This document shows positions 23,180 to 34,590 of a stretch of 64,000 bases of DNA, piece by piece. The DNA is from Orobanche coerulescens (lineage: Eukaryota > Streptophyta > Magnoliopsida > Lamiales > Orobanchaceae): NCBI GenBank assembly GCA_033398695.1, contig CM065802.1, forward strand, positions 78,478,096-78,542,095, written 5' to 3'. The notes below the pieces were generated by a model. It was not told the DNA's origin. It saw only the letters and a list, made by a program, of their open reading frames with translations, and ran no database searches. The number at the start of each line of letters is the position of its first letter. Within the stretch, counting starts at the first letter, position 1. Both the position numbers and the translations under genes were made by a program.

Positions 23180-23353
23180 TGTAGAGAATACAAAAGTAGA
23201 CAGAAAAGTAGGACAAAAGCTATTATTGTTCTCCTTAATGATATCTCAACAACATATAGGGAGAGATTGCAATACGTCAGGCTTAATCCTACCCTAACAA
23301 GGAAAGCCCATAATTTGCAGACTAAGGCACACATATGTGTATTTATTTTAACA
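23180..23353 (-). repeat. Copia-1 5' LTR, about 174 bp
   Basis: On the minus strand it starts TGTTAAAATAAATACAC and ends TATTCTCTACA, next to the primer site. Its mate is not in the window because LARD-1 interrupts the element. The length is at the short end for a Copia LTR. The boundary was inferred from terminal TG...CA and the adjoining primer site only. Confidence 0.6.
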
Positions 23354-23704
23354 TAATAGTATTTTTTTCTAGTAAAAATTCGACTTGGTAAAATGAAAAG
23401 TAGGGGTTCGGGGAGTCGAATCCGAGTGTAATTCCTATTGAAAAGAATCCATAGCTACTGAAATATACTCATTGGTTTATAGCATAAACAGTTGGTAACA
23501 ATGCGCATGACTTTTGGTCCCGAAAAAAATAAAATGCAAGACTTCATTAGTAATGCTACATATACACACTATTCTATACATTATTCTACACACTATCGCC
23601 ATGTGGATGGAAACCTGAAAAGTGATTGAGGCAGCACATTAGAAGGATGAGCTACTGATAGTTCTTTTCATTATATTATACCTATTTTTTTGGACTTATT
23701 TTTC

Positions 23705-24310
23705 AATTTTTCAGTTTAATTCAATTCAGTTTAATTCAGTTCAGGTCCATTCAGTTCAGTTCAAGTTCATTCAGTTCAGTTCAGTATTATTATTATCATT
23801 ATTACTATTTTATTATTATTAATAATAATAATCTTAATTATTATTGTTATTATCACTAATAATATTTACTATTATCGTTGTTGTTGTTGATTACTATTAT
23901 TATTATTATTTACCATTATTATCAGTGTTGTTGTTATTATTATTGTTAATCTTAATTATTATTGTTATTATTACTAATAATATTTACTATTATTATTTAT
24001 AATATTTATTATTATCGTTGTTGATTACTATTATTATTATTTACTATTATTATCAGTGTTATTATAATTGTTACTATTATAGTTATTATTGTTATTGTTA
24101 TTAATATCATTAATATTATTATAATTTACCCTTATCAAATAGATCTCAACTTATCATTTATATTTTCTTATATTATTATCTTTATTATTATTTTCTTATA
24201 TTTATTATTTCTATTATTATTATTGTTTACCCTTAATATATATTTCGATTCGATTCGATTCGAGTCCATTCGATTCGATTCGATTCGATTCGATTCGATT
24301 GATTCGATTT
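23705..24310. repeat. Compound simple repeat: (TTCAG)n, (ATT/GTT)n, (GATTC)n
   Basis: TTCAG-type pentamers at 23,705-23,785; about 450 bases of imperfect ATT, ATTGTT and AATAAT units at 23,786-24,240; then GATTC pentamers at 24,245-24,310. The two pentamer blocks are one-base relatives (TTCAG and TTCGA) flanking the trinucleotide block. Confidence 0.85.
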
Positions 24311-24904
24311 TAGATTCATTCAGTCCAAAAGAACATAGCCTTAGTGTTGTTAGTGTATATGTAATGTGTACAATATTGTGTATACCGATCATTTCTCAAG
24401 ACTTCATTACCGTTGATTACAAATATATACTTTTATTAAAAGAGAATCGCGAACACGTGTTATTTGTAAGTTTTTTGATTTTCTTAAAAAGTAGAGAGAA
24501 GCTTTATTCCACCATCTAGTAATAAAAAAAATTATTTCTTCGTCTTTTTAGCCTAAAGTTCTAAATATTTATAATTTTTTGTATCAAGTACATTCTTGAT
24601 GAAAATTATATCAAATTAATTCTTATTTTCACGATCTTCAGTTAGATATCCATATTGAATATAGTAAATTTAATGTATTTATATTAGTGGTTAATTGCAC
24701 AAAAAAAATTATATTAGAAAAGTACGGATATTAGTTTTCAATAAAATTAACTGATGCAAAATAATAATAAATTAACTCAGAATCTATAAAATTAGATTTA
24801 AAACTGATTGCTTACATAAAAATAAATTATGATATTTATTTAATTATAGTAATTAAAAATAGTAAAATACACATTGCATATACAAACGCATATTTAGAAC
24901 TTAA

Positions 24905-25080
24905 TCACATACTACTTCCGTCCCTTCAATTTGTTCTTAAAATTTTTCGGTATGTCTCCCAAATTTGTTCCTACAATGGAAACTAATTAACTTAACACTA
25001 TGCTAATGTGAGACTCCTTCTCCAATTACACTACACTCTATAATATACTCAACAACTCTTTTTAATAAAACTCGTGTCTA
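24905..25080. mobile_element. Possible MITE end (Stowaway/mariner-like), truncated
   Basis: TACTACTTCCGTCCC resembles the TACTCCCTCCGTCCC terminus of plant Stowaway-type MITEs and is followed by AT-rich sequence. No opposite end was found before the Copia-3 LTR at 25,176, so it may be cut there. A reversed GACGGAG near 25,615 lies inside that LTR and is probably chance. Confidence 0.3.
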
Positions 25081-25175
25081 AGTAATAAAATATTTTGTCT
25101 GATATATCGAATGGTCGAACATCTAGTCTTACAAGAAGTAGGATATTTGGGATTTTTCAAAACTAAGACTTGACA

Positions 25176-25760
25176 TGTTATATTCGTTACTTGAGTCATT
25201 AATCATGGGTATGCTTATAATAAATTAATTGTACAAGTATAATACAAATAAGATACCAAATAAATGATTGTTGTATTTGGATAATTACAAGTAACGTTTC
25301 TTTATTAAATCTTATTTGGTAACTTAGCTTACGTTTGGTAAAAATTGTAAGCATAATTCTTTTAAGTTAGGATCTCCATATTCTTGATCATACAATTCTA
25401 TTAAATGATAATACAAGAACATATCTTGATTCACGATGATTGAATTTTTTTAAACGAACTCTTTAGACTTCTTTTTTCTCCTCTTCATTTCTTTTGGTTG
25501 TCTTTTGATGATGTCAGACAAAAGATGCATGAGTCCCTTTATATAGCCGTCTAATATAACCAAAGGTCTAGACTACTAATGACATCTTTAAATGTATTCT
25601 TAAATAAATATTAATGACGGAGAAGAGAGGACCAAAATTAATAACTACTAATTTTAATATTTAATATTTAATAATCGTCTAATTAAACCTTTAATATTAG
25701 GATTAGATTTTTTATCTTATATGGACCATAATTAGATTATATTATTTAAATAATCTAACA
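25176..25760 (-). repeat. Copia-3 3' LTR, about 585 bp
   Basis: On the minus strand it starts TGTTAGATTATTTAAATAAT right after the polypurine-like ACGGAGAT and ends CGAATATAACA. A minus-strand TATA box (CTATATAAAGG) lies at about 25,537-25,547, followed by an mRNA-start-like stretch. The 5' LTR is outside the window because LARD-3 interrupts the element upstream of gag. Confidence 0.65.
25537..25547 (-). promoter_or_regulatory. TATA box in Copia-3 3' LTR
   Basis: Minus strand CTATATAAAGG, about 215 bases into the LTR, a usual place for a U3 promoter. Confidence 0.55.
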
Positions 25761-25770
25761 ATCTCCGTTG

Positions 25771-27025
25771 ATCCATATAATAACTTGATGATTCAAAATG
25801 ATTGTGCACCTTCTAATAAATCAAAAAATTTCATCAATTATAATATGAACTAAACTAAATGGATCGTGGCGGCCACAAGTCATTTAAGCGACTTGATTCC
25901 TTTCATGTATCACAAGCCAATTTAACTTAAAAAAAATACTTTTATTGAGAATCTTTAAATCTCAATTTTCATGGAGAAAATTGTGTCTCATCATAACATT
26001 ACATGTACATAACCATAATATGGACAATAATTTATTAATCAAAAACAACTTTTAATTGAATTCACAAGTGCCAGCTTTGTGATAAAAAATTATTCATACA
26101 TATAGAAAATATTCCTTCCGGTTAACAAGGCTTTTCTATAACATCCATCCTTTGTACATGGCAGTCTTAGGTGGCAATCACTTAGTTAACGGAGCCGCTA
26201 CCATTAAGTTTGTATCAATATGCTCAATGGACACGTTTTGTTTCTGCACTTCTTATTTGACATATAAGTACTATAAATCTATCTGTTTAGCACCTTTCGA
26301 GTACCTATTATTTTTAGAGAAGAAGATGTCTGCAGAATTATCACAATAAATTCTTAACGGCTTGACGATGCTGTTGACAATTCCAAGTCTTAAGAGGAAG
26401 TTCCACAACCATGAAGCATGAATCGTAGCTTCAAAGCATGCAACAAATTCCGCCTCCATAGTGGAAGTATCAATAACCGATTGGTTCTCACACTTTCATG
26501 ATATAGCTCCTCCAGCTGATAAAAATGTGTATCCAAATGTTGATTTTCTTGAGTCCAAACATTCAGCATAGTTTGAATCTAAATAACTACTCACCTCAAG
26601 GCTATCCGACCTTTTATAAGTAAGCATGTAGTCCTTGGTGCATTGCAAATACCTAAGGACTTCTTTGCGGCTTTCCAGTGGTCTATTCCAGAATTACTTC
26701 AATATCGACCAAACATACCAACAAGAAAGTTGATATCTGTTCGAGTACATGTCTCAGCATACATCAGACTCCCAACCACTGATGCATAAGGAATATCTTT
26801 CATTTCTTCTCGTTCGATTCATTTTTAGGACATTAAAACTAACTGAACTTGTCCCCTTCTGAATTGCAATAATTCCCGAAGAGCAATTTTCTGTTCTAAA
26901 CCTCTCCAAAACTTTATTGATGTAATCTTTCTGTGATAAGCCTAATATTCCTTGGGATATATCACTGAATATTTCAATGCCAATCAGATATGATGCTTCA
27001 CCCATATATTGAATGTGAAAGTTAG
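25771..27025 (-). pseudogene. Copia-3 polyprotein, C-terminal part (RT end and RNase H)
   Basis: Minus-strand reading gives HIQYMGEASYLIGIEIFSD (RT end) from 27,010 and YINKVLERF. RNase H remnants follow, including MEAEFVACFEATIHASWLWN and IYCDNSADIFFSKNNRYSKG at 26,459-26,271. Frameshifts separate the pieces. The sequence directly continues the segment ending at 43,432: the two halves join through TNF-HIQYMGEA once the MULE and one copy of its TSD are removed. Downstream are the polypurine tract and 3' LTR. Confidence 0.88.
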
Positions 27026-27232
27026 GAGTTTAAATTTTCGGAAGGACATTAACTTATAGCTATTGGAAAAAAGAGTTCAATTTTTTCCGGGCTAGCAAAA
27101 TGAGGACACCTTCTTTTTAATTTCGCAAATTCAAGACAAATTATGGCCCGATTATGCTTGAGAAGCCAGATATGGCCCGATGCTGTTGTGGCACTTACGT
27201 GGCGCCCATGTGGCCGTTGAATGGACAAAATC
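27026..27232. repeat. MULE left terminal inverted repeat
   Basis: Pairs with 43,213-43,421. Long stretches are identical, including GCTAGCAAAATGAGGACACC and GTTGTGGCACTTACGTGGCG; differences cluster near 27,065-27,090 and 27,150-27,165. MULE repeats carry transposase-binding sites and often promoters (family knowledge). Confidence 0.93.
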
Positions 27233-27728
27233 TAAAAAAATAAAAGAAAATTTTATTTAAAACCCCCTACCCAATTCACATGTACCTCCCCTGCTTCACC
27301 AAAACTAGAGGAAAAAAACAAATTGCAATAACCCAAATCAATGACTAGAGGATCAATATTTAACATATCAGTAAAATTTGATTCAATCTTTATTTTTAAT
27401 TGTTAAATATATTCAAAATTGACCTGAAAACATATATCAATAAGAATAAAGAAGGACATATTAAGATATACAACCAAATGTTTTCAAGAAAAAGAAGACA
27501 TACAACCAAACAAGTCAAGATACATAGATAGAAGTTATATCCAACATCTTCCATTACGACATTAAAAAATTCATAGGATGAGATACATATCTATTGTTCC
27601 AAATCCTTCTCGAAAATCACATCCATGGTTCAAGACACTAAATCATAAAAAAAACGATACTCTCTTTAGGCAGTAGTAATCTGAAAATGTAAAAAATAAA
27701 CCGAAGTAGACTTCATAAAGATTCCATC

Positions 27729-29113
27729 CACAACAACAACAACAACATCTAAGCCTTAGTCCGAAAATGATTTGGGGTCGGCTAACATGAATCAAACTTT
27801 GAAACCGTCATTGATCGTTACATAAATAACATAAAATAAAAAAAGAGCGAAAAACGTAGAGAAAAAAGCAAAAAAAAAAAAAAGAGAATGAATGTTAACA
27901 AAAGAAAAAAAAGGAATCAGATTCCATCCACCATCCGTATTCTTTCCCGCCACATTTGCTTCTCCATCGCCATACTTTCTCCAATTCCAAGACACCGCAT
28001 ATCATCTTCAATCATCTTTATCCAAGTTTTCTTGTGTCTTCCTCTACCTTTCATAATATTACTTGTTCCCCAACTTTTTAGCCTCCTCACTGGGGCATCA
28101 ACAGGTCTTCTTCTCACATGACAAAACCATTGTAAACGATTCTCCCTCATCTTGTCTTCTATAGATGCAACTCTTACCTTCTCTCTAATCACCTCATTTC
28201 TGAGTCGATCCTTTTTGGTATGATCACACATACATCGTAGCATATGCATCTCCGCCACATTCATCTTTTAAATGTGACACTGTTTTACACCCCAACACTC
28301 GGTGCCATATAACAGTGCAGGCCTAATTGTCGTACGATAAAATTTACCCTTTAATCTATGAGGCATGGCAGGATCACATAAAATCCCTGTGACACTCTTC
28401 CACTTCAACCACCCTGGCTTTATCATGTGAGACACATCGCCATCTAGCTCTCCATCCTTTTGGATATAAGATCCAAGATACGGAAAGAAAGTGAATCCAT
28501 GAACAACTTTCCCATCAAATGTGATCATCCCTGCCTCTCTATCACTATTTTTGCTAAACCTACACTCCATATATTCAGTATTACTTCTGCTCAGCCTAAA
28601 GCCTCGAGCTTCCAAACTATCCCTCCAAAGTTCCAAGTTCTGTTGCACTCCAACCTTCGTTCATCAATCAACACAATATCATCTGCGAACATTATACACC
28701 ACGGAACGTCATTTTGAATTTCTCTTGTCAATTCGTCCATGACTATGGCAAAGAGAAAAGGACTAAGAGCAGATCCTTGATGCACCCCAATCGTAATAGG
28801 AAATTCTTCTGTCCTCCCAACATTAGTACGTACACTTGTACTAGCTCCCTCATATATGCCCTTTCAATATATTTCCGCGATACACCCTTCTTTGCTAAGG
28901 CCCACCAAAGTACTTCCCTTGGTATTTTATCATATGTCTTCTCCAAATCAATAAAAACCATATGTAGATCTTTCTTTGTATCTCGATAATGTTCCATCAA
29001 CTACCGGATAAGATAAATTGCTTCCATGGTTGGTCTTCCAGGCATAAATCCAAACTGATTTTCTGTTATCTTCACATATTTCATGATCTTTTGTTCAATC
29101 ATTCGTTCCATCA
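27729..29113 (-). mobile_element. RTE-type LINE, 5'-truncated
   Basis: The minus-strand reading holds RT pieces: QFGFMPG near 29,050, FIDLEKTYDKIPREVLWWAL at about 28,950, HQGSALSPFLFAIVMDEL at 28,780 and the FADD catalytic box near 28,690. The typical RTE C-terminus, with MLRCMCDHTKKDRLRNEVIR at about 28,235, follows. The 3' tail is (TTG)n, seen as CAACAACAAC at 27,729-27,746, a hallmark of RTE elements. The endonuclease and RT start are missing, as in target-primed 5' truncation. It interrupts the MULE transposase after GNKRNTMKK. Frameshifts make it inactive. Confidence 0.9.
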
Positions 29114-29114
29114 A

Positions 29115-29693
29115 TCACTTCTTCATTGTGTTCCTTTTATTCCCTTTTTGGAGCTCAACCAAACTTATGAATTTCTTTTGTCTTTCCAAGATTAATTGCC
29201 CTTGCTTAAGTTGGCTAAACATTGATGGAATGGGCTGCAAGGCAACAGGTAGATGAAATTCTTGAGTAGGAATTTCTGATATTAAAACAGCTTCCTCATC
29301 TCCATCACATACCTCACTTCTTCCTCGCGTTCTAGCTTGAGATGTGTTGATAGGTACTCCCATATCAGTTTTATGGATAACCTTTAAATGAAAAAGTTCA
29401 ACACACAATAAACTAATTCAAATAAAAAATAAGATTAAAATTATACCTTTATTGGCACTTCAACTCCGAATTCATTGTTTTCCTACAAAATATGAATGAC
29501 ACAAGTTAAATATTTAATAAATAATAATACAACAACAAAATATTTTTTTCAATTATACCTCATATCTTCCACATGTGACTGCATTGTGGCCTTGAACACC
29601 ACATGAGCTGCACTTTGCAGCAGTTTGTTTTCTTTTGAGTTTTGTTTTATTTTTCAGTTTCAAGATCTCATCTGCATCATTTCTTCTTGCTTT
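29115..29693 (-). pseudogene. MULE transposase, 3' exons (CCHC knuckle and tail)
   Basis: It continues the 38,414-39,737 segment once the Tat element is removed. A basic stretch KLKNKTKLKRKQ leads to a zinc knuckle CSSCGVQGHNAVTC (C-x2-C-x4-H-x4-C, about 29,570-29,611), as found at the C-terminus of plant MULE transposases. The exon appears to end GAG|GTATAA at about 29,560. A 36-base exon (29,447-29,482) is bounded by TTTTGTAG and GTATAA, and a further exon starts near 29,385. The RTE insertion cuts the reading at about 29,114. Exon limits are my inference from consensus sites. Confidence 0.8.
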
Positions 29694-29698
29694 ACTGC
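29694..29698. repeat. Target-site duplication of the Tat element (ACTGC)
   Basis: ACTGC precedes the left LTR and recurs at 38,409-38,413 after the right LTR, inside the MULE transposase gene. Confidence 0.93.
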
Positions 29699-30848
29699 TG
29701 TTGTTACCCAATATATTGTCTGGAGATGAATATTGATGGAATGGTCGAGTAACAAACAAATGCGAGAGCACGTCTGTGGGGAGAGTAAATAACACAAGAT
29801 TTGCCGGGGTTGTTAGTCCCGGGCTTGAATGCTCTCGCGAGATATTATTAATACAAATACTTGGGAGTACAAATATTAATGTTAGAGTACAATTACAATG
29901 AGTGTAAAGATCCCAGTTATCTTATCTATTGAGCGTGAAGACTGCCGGAAGAACCAGATATGATGCTCTGTGATTTCTTGTACCAACGATGGAGTGCTGT
30001 GACGACTGTGAGAAATCGACGGTCTCTCACAGTGTGTATTAGCTGAATGTCTGAGCTCCTGTACTTGTGAGTCTCTTCGAATCTGAACTGTATGGAGTTC
30101 TTGCATCTGCCGATCGTCTTTTGGTTAGGAGGTGCTGAGAGAGAAATCCCAAGATAGATTCAAGAGAGGAAGCCGAGAGTTTGAAAGTGTGTACGTATGT
30201 ATGTATTTTAGGAGAGGAACCTTTGTGAACGTTTTTCTTTCGCGAGTAGAAACTCTCTGAACTAAGTGGAACCTTTTTCCAGTTGCTTGAGGTTCTCTAT
30301 TTATAGCACTGGGCGTTGCTGGGCGATCGTCTCCGCTGTATTATGATAAGTGGGCGATCGTCTTTAGCACATGGGTTGGTCTCCTTAAAGTCCGCAGGAG
30401 TTGCTGGCTGCCAGAAGTGCGAACCAATGAGAGGCCAACACGCATCTGAGTCGCTGTCTTGGGAGGCCCTACTTAGGACCTTTCGGCGGGTTTGTCGGTA
30501 GGTGAGGCCGTCCTTGTCACTAACAGATGCTGATGGGCTGGAGTTAACGATCCATGTTCTGCGGCGCCTTTTGCGGATCTGCACATGGGTCCTTGCTTCG
30601 TGATGCAGTCTTCGTATACTTTGACAGACGACGACCTTGTTCGTGGCACAGGTCGGTCGTCCTTGGTCGGGCACCAGAGTCGATCGCTAGGTGCCAAAAG
30701 GTGATCGCCTTGGGAGTCGATCTCTAGTTACTCGAAGGTGGACTGTTATCTTCATTTCGACAAGTTCGTCGTAGCTCATTTGGTCGTGGACTCGGTCGCT
30801 CGGCACTTATACCGATCGCCGTCGAGGCGTATAAATCGCCGCACAACA
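29699..30848 (-). repeat. Tat element 3' LTR (left copy)
   Basis: On the plus strand it starts TGTTGTTACCCAATATATTG and ends CGCCGCACAACA; mate 37,261-38,408. The minus strand carries a TATA box (CTATAAATAG, 30,297-30,306). Confidence 0.92.
30297..30306 (-). promoter_or_regulatory. TATA box of Tat element, left LTR
   Basis: Minus strand CTATAAATAG. The right (5') LTR has CTACAAATAG at 37,859-37,868, one change that would weaken the promoter actually driving the element. Confidence 0.65.
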
Positions 30849-30861
30849 ATTGCCCCCCAGC
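30849..30861 (-). other. Tat element polypurine tract
   Basis: Minus strand AGCTGGGGGGCAAT directly before the 3' LTR start TGTTGTGCGGCG. G-rich, as expected for second-strand priming. Confidence 0.8.
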
Positions 30862-31210
30862 TCGCTCCGATGTTGGAAACGTGGGGTGAGGTGGTTCTAC
30901 TGGCGATCGTTTAACTTTGACGAGTGACTCAGTATTTTACGGAACTGGCGATCGTCTCTGAGCGGATTGGTTTTGCATTTGGACGACCTGGTCGGTTGCT
31001 GAAATGAGCGGGGAATGAGAGCGGTCGTGGAAAAGTCTCCGGGGCACGTGTCGGGCTCCTGTTGGGGGAGACCGACGGTTAGTTATGAATCTTCGTCTAG
31101 CGTGTCCTTGAAACGACGCGTACGCGGGTTTCAAGGGAGGCATTAATTGCGACAGTTACACTTCGGCCCCCGAGATTCTCCTTATTTGCACGGAAGCCCC
31201 TGCCTTCTCC

Positions 31211-31218
31211 TATAAAAA
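31211..31218 (+). promoter_or_regulatory. TATA box of the antisense gene in the Tat element
   Basis: TATAAAAA in TCTCCTATAAAAAGGGGC on the plus strand, about 155 bases before the first suitable ATG (31,365). It lies inside the element, next to the 3' LTR, and points against gag, so the antisense gene may have its own promoter. A CG|GTAAGA donor-like site at about 31,325 could belong to a leader intron. Confidence 0.6.
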
Positions 31219-31364
31219 GGGGCTAGGCTGCTGTGTTAAGAACCTTATGCGATTTCACCGGAGAAGAAGATAGTCGAAAATTTTCTAAAGCTTTGACTGC
31301 CGATCGTCGATCAACTCAACCCTCGGTAAGAAAACACTCCTTTTCTCCTCTTCTTATTTCGAGA

Positions 31365-34006
31365 ATGTCTGGAGTACCTTCATCATCTGGAAAGGACATC
31401 GCCTCTGCCGCCGGGACCTCGACTGTCCGGGGAGGATCCTCCACAGAATTCCATATGGAGACGGCCGCCGAGGCTATCCGCGCTGGTATTAATCTCGCGG
31501 AATTCGAGGCATTATTCAACGAGGCCGATGCTGCCAGGGAGGCATCGGCTGAGCAGAAGCGTTTGCTGGCGGAGAATGATATGGTGGTGAGGGCGTATTC
31601 GGAGCAGCATAGTGCCTTTGGCCAGGCCTATTTGGCCTTCGCTGAAATCATGGAGAGGTTGGCCGGTTCGTCTCCCAATTACCGGGAGTAATCGATCGCT
31701 CATCCCTATCAATCTGCGAAGCGGTCAGCGCTCTCCGTGGTCCCTCGGCCAGATCAGGAGCTTGGCGACCAGGAAGGACCTGTCCGTCTAGAGGGCGAGG
31801 TATCATGTCCCCTTAGATGTAGATCTTTTCGCGCCGGCGGAGAACGAGCGAACCGACCAACCTCCGGAGGGTATGGTCGCCGTGAATGAGGCAATAATGG
31901 AGGCCGGACTGCGGTTCCCTCTATCTTTCGCCGTATCCCATTTGCTGGTTGCTTGGAATGTGGTGCCGCTTCAGCTAACGCCGAACGCTGGCTCCAGATC
32001 GTCTGTGCCCTCACCTTGTTCGGCGGTCACCGACTGTACCGACTTCCCTCGCCATTGGAGATGAACCACTTGTTCAAGCTGACGGTTCAGAAGGGGTCCG
32101 TCGGAGGCTATCATATCCAGGGCCGTTCCGGTCGCGTGATCCTTGGGGTCCCGAACAAGGTGCAGGGCGATCCGGCAAAGTGGTTCTGGGTCGGCGGTGC
32201 ATGGAAGGCCTCAGCGAGCGATAATCCCACGGGCGAGCTGGACGTTTCCACAGGCTTTCGGGAGAGGAATCCGAGTAAGGGTTTTGACTCTACCTTTGTT
32301 CGGATATGTTCTGAACTGATCTAATTTGGTCTTCTTTTTGCAGGTTTCTATATTCCGGCGGTCGACGAGATACCTTTCGATTTTCTGGTTGTTTGGGAGC
32401 GGATACGAAGTCTTCCGGACGACGACTTAGACGCTCGTCGGATTAACAAAGAGAGTCGTTGGCTGTCTGCTCGGCTATTCCGTTTCCCGCGACACCTTTC
32501 GGTCCCAGGTATGAATTTCTACGATCTCCTTTGCTTGGCGATCGTCCTGTTTGAAGAATGTGTCTAACCGTTGTTTGGTTGTTTCTTATTGCAGAGGTCC
32601 ACTTCCCTCGCTTCTTGGAGCCTCCACCGGAGATTGCTATGTCGAATCCTGGAGTGTTGAGTCGCCTACGCCAGAAGAAGTCGAGTAGAGTTCCTCCGGT
32701 GGTGCTACCTCTTATTCCTGAGGTGAGGCCTAACGCAGAGTCGATCGCGGCGGAGGGGAGGTTCGGGAGGAGGGACTCCGGCTGAACCGTAAGCGACAGA
32801 GGTCGGAGGAGCCCCCAGTCTCTGCCCTTGTTGGTGAGCCGCCGATCGCCGCACCTCCGCTCACCGCAGTCCCCTTGGTGGATGAGCCTACGCCTTCGTC
32901 GGCTTTCTTGCAAGCCATGGCGATCGTCGAGGCCGAGACCCCTCGCGGGGAACCGTACTTCGGCCGCGACCCTGAGAAAGCCGAGAGGTAAGCTTTGTTT
33001 GTCTTGCTGAATTGTGTCACTTGTTTAGGAGATGCGCTAACTCTTCTGTTGATGCAGGATCCGTAGCACTAACCCGGATTGCCCGCCGCTGGTATTGGAT
33101 TTCCTCGCGAGCCGATCTCCTCGCGCGGCCTGTGTTGTCCCGCTATACGTCAACCGGGCTGTTTCTGCTTTGCCGAAGGCCTGGACGACCGACTTGGATG
33201 CGATCGCCCGCCAGTGATCCGGGAACAGGATGCAGGCCGCCTTTGCTCTCTCCCTCCAGGCGGCGATGATGGCTGCCCAGGCTGTGAAGGAATTCGAAGG
33301 GCGTCCTTCTACATCTCGTCTTTAGGCGGACCTCGAGGCTGCTCGGAAATAGAACTCCAAGTTTGCCGACAGGATCATGGCTATGGAGAAGGACTCTTTG
33401 GATGCAGCTAAACGGGCAAGTCAGGATCTTGAGCTGGCGAGACAGGATTCTGAGCGAGCCCGAGCGACGGTCGACCGCCTTCGGGACCAGATGATAGAGG
33501 ACCGTCGGTCGTACGCGGCTGCTCAGAAAGAGGCCGATCAGCTGAAGGTAATTGTCGCTCGGCTGACTAGCGAGCTGACTTCGTCGAGGGGAGAGACGTC
33601 CGCTAAAGAGTTCGAGCTCCAGGATGCACAACAGGCGATTGCGGAGTTGAAAGGGAAACTGGAGGCGACCGAGACCGATCCCTTTCTCAACGTGGAGTTC
33701 GTCAGCAAGTTTGTCTATTACATGGCGTTCGCTTACTCGCTTCGCGCCGCCAAGAAAGGAGGGCTGGAGGTCGGCCCTCTGGCTGAAAACTTCAAGGCAT
33801 ACGCGTTGGAGCATCCTCTTCATCCTGCCTTCTCTGTGCCGATCTTAGACCTCTCGAAAATCGGCGTAGACCTGAGTTGGTACCCGACTCCTGAAAATAT
33901 TGCTTATCCGAATGTTTCGGAGAACGGGGCGGCAGCTCCGGAAGCCGGTGAGGGATCGCGGGCCGATCCAGTGGTTGAAGGTGAAGGCCAGGCAGGGGCA
34001 GCCTGA
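31365..34006 (+). pseudogene. Antisense accessory gene of the Tat element (gypsy-type transposon domain, PF04195-like)
   Basis: The first ATG gives MSGVPSSSGKDIASAAGTS. A domain resembling the plant putative gypsy-type transposon family follows: PPEGMVAVNEAIMEAGLRF near 31,865, continued after a frameshift through RWLQIVCALTLFGGHRLYRL and NKVQGDPAKWFWV at 31,990-32,190. Three short introns look intact: 32,275-32,343 (GTAAGG...GCAG), 32,519-32,594 (GTATGA...GCAG) and 32,988-33,057 (GTAAGC...GCAG); the first two join exons in frame. The C-terminal part (33,377-34,006) is a charged coiled coil ending NVEFVSKFVYYMAFAYSLRA and an acidic tail. Stops near 33,215, 33,326 and 33,350 and frameshifts near 31,950 and 32,760 make it a pseudogene. 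Role unknown; no catalytic motif seen. Confidence 0.8.
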
Positions 34007-34590
34007 GGTCTTATGTCTCTTTTAGTTTCAGCTTTTGCCTTGTAATTTTATAGCTTTGCTTGTACTTAGGCCTTCGGGCGACCGTTTTTTGTACTTTTGC
34101 ATTTCCAAGTAATGAAATGAAAGTTTGTTTCTTCGATTTATTGCTTGAATGATTGCTTTTCTGAGTCTTTGCATGACTTTATACAAATGTGTGAGGAGAG
34201 ATTGTTGCGTGTATAGCTCCAAGTGAATTGATAAACTCATATAGATAACTTTTACAACAAATTCGATCGTTGCACATACATCTGAAAAATGCCGATCTCA
34301 GTATGTAATTGAATAGGGACGATCGTCGTATACATAGCTCCACCCTTCCCCCTTGTTTTTGTTCACTTAGTGAAAGTAAGGGGACGAAAATAAATCGTTG
34401 AGTGGGCGGTCTTCAATTTTGCAGATTCCTCGAGGAAGGCCGTCCATCTCGATCTAGAGGAACCGTGCACGATCGCGGAGTTCGATGGACCGATCTCCAC
34501 GACCGTGTCTTGTGCGCGAGCGACATTCGGTCTGATGGCTAAGTTCTCGCGACTCACTTAATTGTGAGGGTCCTCCGTAGGCTGCGCCTC

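Larger units (their letters stand above)
23354..25175. other. AT-rich spacer without recognised gene
   Basis: Between the Copia-1 LTR and the Copia-3 LTR. It holds compound simple repeats (23,705-24,310) and a possible MITE fragment (24,905-25,080). Short open stretches here are low-complexity products of the repeats. I see no gene, promoter set or RNA gene. Confidence 0.7.

Noticed and set aside
22818..23216. 132-codon minus-strand open frame in the Copia-1 leader, overlapping two other-frame open stretches
   Set aside because: It starts in the primer-site region and lies in GC-rich leader; several overlapping frames indicate composition rather than a gene.
24168..24519. Open frames with repeated SNRIE/FDSIR peptides
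   Set aside because: They are translations of the GATTC microsatellite.
31233..31364. Earlier start for the antisense gene
   Set aside because: The upstream frame opens with GTG, which is not a plant start; the first in-frame ATG is 31,365.
33143..33823. 226-codon minus-strand frame in the Tat element
   Set aside because: Antisense shadow of the coiled-coil exon of the antisense gene; no retroviral domain such as protease or RT is present.
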